A stretch of DNA of 64,000 nt, from the NCBI RefSeq assembly GCF_027244095.1, contig NC_069671.1, forward strand, positions 6,865,001 to 6,929,000, read 5' to 3'. Shown here piece after piece: positions 53,573-64,000 of the stretch. The position numbers were made by a program, and so were the translations under genes. Positions within the stretch are counted from its first letter, which is position 1; each line of letters starts with the position of its first letter. The stretch comes from Hemicordylus capensis. Taxonomy: Eukaryota; Chordata; Lepidosauria; Squamata; Cordylidae. Below the pieces are notes generated by a model. It was not told where the DNA came from. It was given only the letters and a program-made list of their open reading frames with translations, and ran no database searches.

Positions 53573-55654
53573 CTAGAACCAGGAGGAAAGGGGCAAGACC
53601 TGGTTAGCTCTCCACCCCCCACTCTGAACAAAAGACTTTCTTTTTCCTTAAGTAAGTTCTGCAAAAGTGCCAATTACCAGCAGAGTTATCCTTTCAAGGC
53701 TGGAGAAGAAAAGACACTTACAAACCAGTAATATCGTAGCTCTCCTGCTAACTAGGGAATGAACAGCAGCCATTTTAACTCTTTGCAGAGAAAGGCTAAT
53801 TACAGATCTGAGTAACTTTGTGGAAGTAATGAGCCATTCACTTTGAAGATAAGAGGTGGTGACTCCAAATCACCCAGTTTCCCCTGTTGTGATATTCCCT
53901 GGTTAATCTGGCACTGTTGGGTCCCAGCACTGACATTAACTAAGAGGATGCCGCTAGTTAAAAACTGTTAAGCCACCTGCAGTGGAAAGCAGTGACTGAG
54001 ATCTCTGATTAGGAGATGAACAGATTGAACTTGAATGCAGCAATTCTCCTTGGGTATAGATCAGTCAGTCTGATCTGTTTACCAGTCAAATAACATTCCT
54101 TTCCCTGCTAAACTCCCATCAGCAACTCACAGCTTTTCTGCACGTAGCTTTTCTTTAAATGCTACCTAATGGGGTGTTTTGTTTTTAAATTCTGAAAATA
54201 ACCTCTAGAATGAATTGAGAGGTAAAATGGATGCTCTGTGGGGTGTTTAGCTGTAAAAACATGCCACTGTCCAGACCTGTAAGATCAAATGGTGCTGTTG
54301 AACATCCACAACTGCTGAGTGTGAATCTCTGATGGAACACAAAGCAACAACCCCTGGTGATTTGTGTATGCTCATATCGCCATACTGGTCTTGGGGACCA
54401 TGTATGTGAAGGCATTTATTTACTCACACCAGCTTCCCTTCCAAAGTGTTTGAGAGCTGGAAACAGCTTTTGAAACGACTTGTCTGAAATGCAATCAGCC
54501 CCAATCCAGCAAGCTCTCTTCCCAGAAAAGCTGATCCCGGCCAATGAATCCCCTTGATTGTCTGTCTGTGTGTCTCAGAGTGGTACTTTTGGAAGATGTG
54601 GTTTCACTGATGAGAGTCACACCAGTGGCTGTATTTTAACATCTGAACTAAAATCTAGGTGTCCATCTTTGGGCTCATCTCGATACAGCATTTAGCATGT
54701 TAGTTAATCCGCCTCCCTGCCGCCGGCCAAGCAACCTTTTAACTCTGCACAAGCAAAGCAATAACAATGTCATTGGAATGAGTTAGCCACATATATTCTA
54801 AATATACTAGACTGACTGCTATAAGATTCTCCTCATAGGCTTGCCTTGGGAAAGGCACATGGATAACTCATCTTAGCCTAGCTTTTCCATGTGTGTAATC
54901 ACTCATGTGATAACTTCCCCAAAAAATCATTGCAGGAGTATCGCTCATTGGCTGTAATCCAAAACAAGGAAACAAAGGGGTGCTATAGATGCATTTCACA
55001 GGCTGGAAAAGTCTAATCCAGCACCCATCAGATTGTCTTCAGTAAGGAAGATAATCTGTTGAGGGAGAGGAGGATGGATGGAACCAGTCCTCTATTAACT
55101 CCTGCGTCCAAACAGTGATATCCAAGCAACCCCGTGAGTGGGACGCCTTCATTTCTGGCCCCTGAATTGAGTTTTCCAGCTTTGGGAAACATTCTGGATT
55201 GCTGCGCATCTTTCTCCTGGATTGGAACCCATTACTTTTGAATTAGCCCTCAAAAATACAACACAAATAGGGTAAGAATCTAGCATTTCCAGAAGAGAGT
55301 ATAGCTTTTCTCCAAGATATGGTTCCGACGTTATGTTTTCAGGGTTTTGTTTTTTAATGCAGTCGTGACTCTGGAGCACACAATAATGCCTTTCACAAAC
55401 AGTGTGAGAAGTGGGCCCGAGAGACACGAAGGTGATTAAATGGAACAGGACTCTACCAGACCCGTTTCCTTGGGGGAGGAGAGTGCAAGGAACAGAAGGA
55501 GAGTTGCCAGCAGGTGGGGGATTAGTTGTGGAAAAGCTCCCACCACAGAGACCTGGAACACTTAGGTGCAGTGTTTTTCTTCCCAAAAAAGGAGAATGGA
55601 GGTTAGGAAATAAGAGGTTTGCTTTTTCTTTTAAAATAAAATTTAAACAAACTA

Positions 55655-55837
<183 letters not shown>

Positions 55838-57338
55838 TTAGCCAAGAATGCTGGAGAACGAAACGCACCCCCTCCTCCCCTCCCCCCTCCTCCTCCTCTT
55901 CTTTTTTAAATGGTCTGAATCCAAGAAGGATTAGGCCAGACTTTAAGCTGATCCTTCTCATTGCAAGGTTCTTTGCACAGAAAATTCCCAGCATGTTAAA
56001 AATGGAGAAGGGCTTTCAGCACTTTACTCCATGAAACAGGTGCTGGTGTTAAGCTCTGTGCATGCCAAGCGAGAGGGAAGCTGAAAGTTAACAGCCCAAG
56101 AGCCCAAGTGACGGGGGCAGCTACTGAGCTGAAACCCGATCCACCTAGAATTGCAATGGCAGAATGAGAAGCTGTAAACTGATTTCTGGTGTGATTTCCC
56201 CCCACTTTTGGTGGCAAATGGGCAGGGGAAGGAGCCCTCGCAGAAACCTGAAGAGGTGTAACATGGCCTTTGATATACTGATCCTCCCTCTTGGGCCCTG
56301 TCCGCTGGATTGTGCGCACGAAGTCGCACTGTATAGTCCCAGCTATGAATGAAGAATTTGTCAGACTTTATGAACTGCAGTATCTGATAACAAAGGGCTC
56401 CTGCATCAGTAATTCGACAATGGGAAGGGGGGGACCAGCAATCACAGTGCTGCTAGCCAGCACTTTGCAGTGCTTTTACATTACATGCACAAATGTTAGA
56501 TACACTTGAAGCTGTGTTCGGTAGTTAACTCATTCTATCTGAATTGTTCAGTGCTGAGAATGCCTGGGAGCTGTGTGCAGTTCCCAGGATGCATGTTGCT
56601 GCCTGTCCGTACTCTACAACAAAGCTTCTGGGGATGTTCTGGTGGAGCACCAAAAAGAAAGGAAGGAAGGAAGGAAGAATGGAAGAGAAAAGAGACAGGA
56701 AAAAAAGAGCAATTTGTGCAATGGCTAGTATTTCTATCTCGTGGTTTTAAATGTTTTCTATTATCTTGCAGCCCTATGAAAGCCAACATTCAGCAGTGAG
56801 ACAACACAGCCAGGCCAATTCACTCCTGAATCATATCTGCTTATAGCATTGTAGAAGTAAAGCCTGTTTTCTTCTTTTCTGCCCCCTTTACATGTCAAGC
56901 TTTGCTGAGGAAAACCTGTGGCTCTCTTGCATTACCTAGCAACAACTCAAGGCGTATCTGGAAACATTCTTAAAAGGGGACACGACCGAAGTCCTTCTGT
57001 TTGGGAGGACCAAACTCGTTGTCCTGGAATTCTTGGAAATATTGGTGGATCTTCTAATCCACCTTCCTAGATCTGATTCCAAACAAAGCCACCACCTCAG
57101 AAAAATCATAACAGCTAACAAGGATAAATTTGTCTGTGTAGATTCTCTTCAGGATGCCTATAAGACAGTTCTCTGATGATGGTGTTGCTTGGGGAATTCC
57201 CCCTTCCGGTAGGGGTTGAGTCCCTCTTCTTAAAGCCTTCTGGTGCTTTAGAGTTTTGAACATTACAGATACAACAGTCCAGAACTTATATTAAGCATTA
57301 TGATAAATGTGAAAGGGTTAGGGTTTACTTACACCTAC

Positions 57339-57416
57339 CTGCCAAGTGGCTAGTAGGCAGGAAGCTGCTGTGATGAGGCGATGGTCCAAAGGGAGTGGTG
57401 GCTGGGTGGGCAGAGC
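57339..57416 (-). CDS. FBRSL1: FBRSL1 internal coding exon (78 nt)
   Basis: Small exon with acceptor gcctctgcag before GCTCTGCC and donor TTGGCAG followed by gtaggt. It encodes SAHPATTPFGPSPHHSSFLP then TSHLA, with split Gly and Asp codons at its two ends that fit both neighbours. The Pro/His/Ser-rich text corresponds to the AUTS2 segment AAHPTGTPFGPPPHHSNFL. Splice sites are canonical and the frame is continuous. Confidence 0.92.
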
Positions 57417-57829
57417 CTGCAGAGGCAAGGAAAAAATACCCTTGTATTTTGAGCACACTTGCAGAATACCCCTGGCAAGTATCTAGTGACTGAGCAACAG
57501 AGAAAGTCAAGAATTGACCTCTTCGTTCAGCACGCAGCTGGGAAACTCATTATTATTCCTCCTGAGCGAAACAGATTGCAACTTGGGAAGAAACACATAA
57601 AACCAGGATGAGGCCATGAAATGTCGCCTTCTAGCTGGGATAATAGTTTGCATTCATGTAGTATTTTCAAGCAGTCCAAAGTGCTTCACGTACATCACCC
57701 CAGTAAACCTTACAGCAGCCCTCTAATGGAGACCACCACCCCGTATTGCAAAATGGGAGATCTGAGTTGGGAGCTTCCTGGTTTATTGGGTGCACTTTTA
57801 GCTCGTATCCTACAATAGCCCCGGTTGCC

Positions 57830-58015
57830 AGCCTGGTGTAGTGGTTACAGGGTTGGGCTAGGAGCAGGATGACCTGCATTCCAATCCCCAGTCAGCCACG
57901 AAACTCACTGGTGACCCTGGGCCAGCAACTTCTCTCTCAGACTAACCTGCCTCCCAGGCTTGTTGTGAAGATAAACAACAAAACCATGTCCACCGCTCTG
58001 GGCTTCTTGAAGGTA
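57830..58015 (+). mobile_element. tRNA-derived SINE with L2-like tail (intronic)
   Basis: CCTGGTGTAGTGGTTACAGG, TGACCTGCATTCCAATCCCC, CTGGGCCAGCAACTTCTCTC, CACCGCTCTGGGCTTCTTG. Antisense to FBRSL1. Confidence 0.75.
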
Positions 58016-59774
58016 AAACAGGTTATCAGTGTAAGTTAGTTGCCAGCACAGCATCTCAGCTTTAAATTTCAGCCCTCTTTGGCGGCAAAGAAAATTTAGC
58101 AGGCAATGTTCGATGTTTTTGCTAATGCAGTATGCAATATGGATAAGGGTCCTCAGTATATTATTCTGTATTAACTAATAAGCAGCAACTATCACACCCC
58201 TCCCCCCAATTTTGTAGTATGGATGGATTGGAATCCCTATTTCACCTTTAAGCATAGAAAGACAGAAATTCCAGTTTTATACCATTCTTAGCCCTAAGCA
58301 AACTTTTGCTGTTCTGTAGAACTCACCATCAAGGTGGCTAAGTCATCTGCAGTATAGGATTTTGAGTTCTTTCCTTTTAATGTGGCATACTAGAGCTCCT
58401 TTCAAACCCCTCTCTGATACCATAAAGATGTCATGGGAATATAGCAGATGTGGGGGGAACACCTGAGATCAAGCAGCAGGAAGAAAGTCTCTACTGTGAG
58501 CACCATAAAGTCATGCAAAATGCAATTCAGAAGGTGCTGAAAGAAAATGCTGGGCAGATCACACACCAGAAATTTCCAGGTTGCAGTCTTTAAAAGGACT
58601 GTTGGATCCTAAGTGAAAATTATCACACTGTATGAGGCTTACAATGAGCACAATTGTGGCACAAACATTGGTAGGAAGCAAAAGTTGCTCTTCCAGTCCT
58701 TTTGAACCCCATAGATGGTTAAAAATGGTTTCATTTTGGTTTGCTTTTCCATGACTCTCTATCTAAAAGTATGTCTAGGGATGGCCACCATGGCCATGCA
58801 GGGTATCGGCACAAGATGAGGGCATTCAAGCTAGCATCCTTTATCAGCATTAGGCAGAACCAGATATGCAAGTTAAAAAGCATGGCCATCCAGATAATCT
58901 TTGGGTGTTTTCTATCCATCTGAAATGCTTGTTTCCTCCAAGCATTTCAGATTTGGCAGGAGGCTTTTAACATACACACTAGTATTTGGAACAACAGAGG
59001 TATGTCTAGAGGTGGGTTCACATATGCATGTACACTGCAGGCAGATAGTGGCATCAAGTGCTGAGGTATGTGTGTGAATAGGCCATCCCAGATCTATCAC
59101 CAGACATAGAACTTTTGTATTGCTTGCTGCGAATTCAATATTCAAGGTTGCTTGATAATAATAACCAATAATAAGGATTCAAGGGAGATATTTCACACAT
59201 TTGGCCAAGAGTCATCCAGTGCTGAACGAACAAGCGATTCACATGCACGTGTGAGCCCTCCCCAAAGTTGGAATTAAAGGCAGTGAATAAAAACAAGAAG
59301 CCAACAACAATAGCCAAATGTTCAAGTGAACATAAACAAGATAAGCAGAACACGTAGAACTGAATTATTTGATTGGATCACCTTGGCTTGTTTCAATTTT
59401 GCTTTGATTAGTGGGTGGGATTTCAGAGTTTCAAATGGCCAGCAGAAGTACAGACAGTAAATCTGATAGTGTGTGCGTGTGTAACGTATATGGTTGCTGT
59501 GGGTTTTTTGAGAGTAGCAGTGTCCAGAATCACTCATCTGTTTAGGGGATTTCACAAAGCTGTCTGCCCAACAGAGATACACAGACAATTTCTCCTCATC
59601 GCACACTCTTTCATCTCCTTTTCTGTGCATTAAAGATGCTGGTGCAGGATATGCAAGTAATCGTAATCCCATCTTTGGTGCATTCAGTTCAATGTGCAAA
59701 ATGGATACAGTGTTACAATAATGGACTACTTCAATTACTCTCACAGTAACTAGGTCCTGCTGAATTATTTATGG

Positions 59775-59968
59775 TGTGGGTTATTTATTTGGCTCCTGTG
59801 GTCTGGTTTTCTGCTCTTGATATATTTCATGTTTTGAATTGGTACTGATTCCGTTCCTGTTTTTGCTTTGCTTTTAATTTTCATGCTTATTTTGGTTTTA
59901 AATGATGAAGTTAGCCGCCTTGACTGCTATTGAAAAATAGGTGGGATATAATTATTTTAAAATAAATT
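59775..59968 (+). repeat. LINE 3' tail (intronic)
   Basis: TAGCCGCCTTGACTGCTATT and AGGTGGGATATAATTATTTT then AAAATAAATTAA, an L2/CR1-like end. Confidence 0.6.
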
Positions 59969-60261
59969 AATGTTCAGGTTATAACAGAAACTACATTTCT
60001 GGATACAGCTGGTCATGGGATTGACTGGAGGGGAAGTGACCTTAGGTTTACTCCTCTAAGTGGCACACACAACTTGGTGGAAGATGCAATGGTCACTGAA
60101 CTCACTGGGAGCAGTGCCTGCATTGCAATGACATTCAGCATCTTTGTTCAAAGAAGGAAGAGGGAGTGTAGGAAAGAGGCAAAGGGAGGCAGGGTGACCG
60201 GAGAGTGTCTTTTCCTCATTGCATGGAACAGGGAATTTCAGCAGCGGTATCCAGCAAGATA

Positions 60262-60522
60262 AGCTGCATCCTTGCTAACTGAGCGAAGAGGCACTTTTTT
60301 AAAAGTGGCGATTCTCTTTACTGAGCAGGGAGAGAGCAAGTGACCCTCTCCACCCCCAGCACAGCATCCCTCTGCTGTTGCTGGTGACTATCATGTTTCT
60401 TTTTTAGACTGTGAGCCCTTAGGGGACAGGGAGCTGTCTTTATTGATTGATTGATATCTATGTAAACCGCTTAGGGAACTTTTGTTGAAAAGCAGTATAT
60501 AAATATTTGTCATATTTGTATC
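60262..60522 (+). repeat. L2-like LINE tail (intronic)
   Basis: GAAGAGGCACTTTTTTAAAA, CACCCCCAGCACAGCATCCC, GACTGTGAGCCCTTAGGGGA, AAAGCAGTATATAAATATTT. Confidence 0.85.
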
Positions 60523-61727
60523 TGCCCAAATTCTCTCATCAGAACACCAGAAAGAGAGACAGACAGAAATGGTAAAACAATTAAAAGTAGGCCCCGTGTT
60601 GCAGGTTTGGGCTAAGTGGGGCATCAGGGGTCTGAAAAAACTGTGGTTTGGAAAGAACACCTGCCAGCAGCTGCACACTGCAGGAGCTGAAAGAGTGACT
60701 GTGGTCAAGCTATATTTCAGGGAAGCTTCTGAGGAATCCCAGGGTTCTGAAAAACACGAGCCTTTCAACGTGGGCCTCACCTTGGGATGGCTGCAAAGTG
60801 ATCATGTGAATCAGCTCTAAGCAACCAGAAAATGAGTAAAGGAAACTCCAGAGAGAAAAGGCGCTTGGGCTAACGGGACCTGGTGTTATCTATAAACATT
60901 GCAACTTGCTCAGCTGCTTCAAGACGGATGGCGGCTGTCATCTCTCTAATCCTTTAGGATTTCAGAAGGTGTATAACGGATGGGAGATTTCCTCAAAGGA
61001 GACGGCTTACAAAGTTGACTACAGAGGGCTGATAATAATAATAAAAAAAGAAATCCTCCGGAGAAAGCCGGGGACAACGTTGTGGGCTGTCAGGTAGTTA
61101 TTAAATATAACGTTTGCCAGGCAGCTGAACATCCATCCTAGAGACAGGTGGGCCTAAGATAACTTATGTCTTCCACAGTAACAAGGCAATGTGGCAGAAC
61201 CCATGATTCACAGCAACTACACTCTTGTTCGATAAGGTGAGGAGAAAGCCTTAGATACTGTAGAGCCAAAGATTTATTCATCTCTATATAAGAGCTGCAA
61301 TGTTTGTTCACCCTGTTCTTCTCCGATAGCTCACTTTATTGAGATTTACTGTCTGACTCCTGTGATTAATATACTCACAGATGAGTTGCAATGGGGTTAT
61401 TTATCTAGGGTTGAAATAAAGGCTTCTATTAATTTGCCTCCTTTAATAAATCTATTTCTTACGCACACCCTTCACTATTTGAATCTTAGGCAGCAACCTA
61501 GCTCTGCCATTAGCCCATCAGTGGATCGTTGAATGTCAGGCAAACGTGCCTCTTAATAATGGAAAACCTTGTGATTCTCAAGCAAACAAAGAGATTTTAG
61601 GTGAGTGAACAGGTGCTTAAAAGCAATACGCAGTGGGAAAGCCCAAAGAGGATGTCAGAATAGCCTACAAATCTTACAGGCAGAGGTATAGGGTTATGGT
61701 GCCATGACAAACCATAGATCACAAAAT

Positions 61728-61783
61728 ATAACCGCCCAGAGACAAAAGTTTGAGCGGTATAGAAGTTTAATAAATAAATAACA
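61728..61783 (+). repeat. Short L2-like LINE tail (intronic)
   Basis: AACCGCCCAGAGACAAAAGT then GAGCGGTATAGAAGTTTAAT and AAATAAATAA. Confidence 0.65.
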
Positions 61784-62244
61784 GAAGCATGGAACGCAAA
61801 GAATCAAGAGTTTTGAGTTCAACAGCTTATTTTTCTTAGAAGAGCAAGATTCTTGTCCTTCATTCAAGTGGACAGTAAACTTGAATGTTTTCATGTCATG
61901 ACAGTTAAAAGTACTGAGAGTCAGAGGGGGTTTAGTGGTGCAGGGTTCTAGCAGTTAGGACAAGGTGTGGTGTTCCCCTGGGGTGGAGAACACACACTTG
62001 GAAGGAGAGGGAAAGGGCAGGGCCGAGCCAGAAGAACAACAGTGGGAGGTGTGCATACATGTGTGCGTTTTGAATGTTGCAGGAGACTTAGCTTAAGGCA
62101 GTGCCGGCAGTCAGCAAGAGAACCAAGATGGAAAGCATAGCAGCCCCCCTGCTGACAGTATTGTGCCTCGATTCTGCAGACTGGCCCACCAGTATATTAT
62201 CGTGCATATCAACAGAGTGTCTGGGAAGGAGTTGGTTCTTCCCT

Positions 62245-62415
62245 TGGTCTTGGTGCAGAGGATGGTCTTGATTTGTGTAGAAGGAAAAGACCCAGCTAAA
62301 GCGGATTTGTACAGGCCAATTTCATTATTAAACACAGGCGACAAGATATTTCTAACAGGCATTTGGGCCCAAAGGCTTAATACTTGGTATCCAAATCGAT
62401 CAAGCAGGCTTAAGT
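62245..62415 (+). mobile_element. L1-type LINE reverse-transcriptase fragment (intronic)
   Basis: Plus-strand frame encodes EGKDPAKADLYRPISLLNTG and DKIFLTGIWAQRLNTWYP, matching the L1 motif KEGKDP...YRPISLLN..KI.T.ILA.RLN. Ends about 100 bp from an FBRSL1 exon, in antisense. Confidence 0.75.
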
Positions 62416-62447
62416 GGAAGAAAACATTCTGACAACATTTCCACTCA

Positions 62448-64000
<1,553 letters not shown>

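Overview
The window looks like squamate reptile (lizard) nuclear DNA. Reasons: many Sauria-type SINEs (tRNA-derived head, Bov-B-like tail), CR1, L2-like, R4-clade and L1-type LINE pieces, Tc1/mariner and hAT-type DNA elements, many short palindromic hAT-like MITEs, and one vertebrate gene with canonical GT-AG introns. Nothing prokaryotic is present: no operons, no CRISPR array. I recognised no retrovirus or LTR element.

Layout. Positions 1 to about 48,500 are gene-poor intergenic DNA packed with repeats. Landmarks are a nearly intact fish-like Tc1 element (2364-3981); an adjacent hAT-type element (4003-4953) holding a GC-rich chain of hairpins; a 28S rRNA-like fragment (12091-12188); nested MITE/hAT insertions each marked by 8-bp target duplications (16456-17259); a GATA-motif cluster (33080-33460); an R4-clade LINE lying between AAT microsatellites (35696-37784); and a hAT-like element containing a 497-bp tandem duplication (46355-47973).

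From about 48,500 to the right edge the minus strand carries the 3' end of an AUTS2-family gene. Five coding exons join in phase (133+78+84+229+1237 nt, 587 codons including the stop). The protein fits FBRSL1 (fibrosin-like 1) better than AUTS2: it ends ...NPKEVEAR, lacks the AUTS2 poly-His run, and reads [20 protein letters not shown] where AUTS2 differs. The likely 3'UTR (about 48,515-50,771) is almost free of repeats. Upstream exons lie beyond the right edge.

FBRSL1 is the only gene I can support. Apart from it, the interest is in transposon biology: R4-type LINEs that sit repeatedly in AAT-like microsatellites at the tails of an L2-like repeat, and a SINE family that appears to join a 5S rRNA-like head, a tRNA-Ala-like unit and a private tail. 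I found no new host or defence system.
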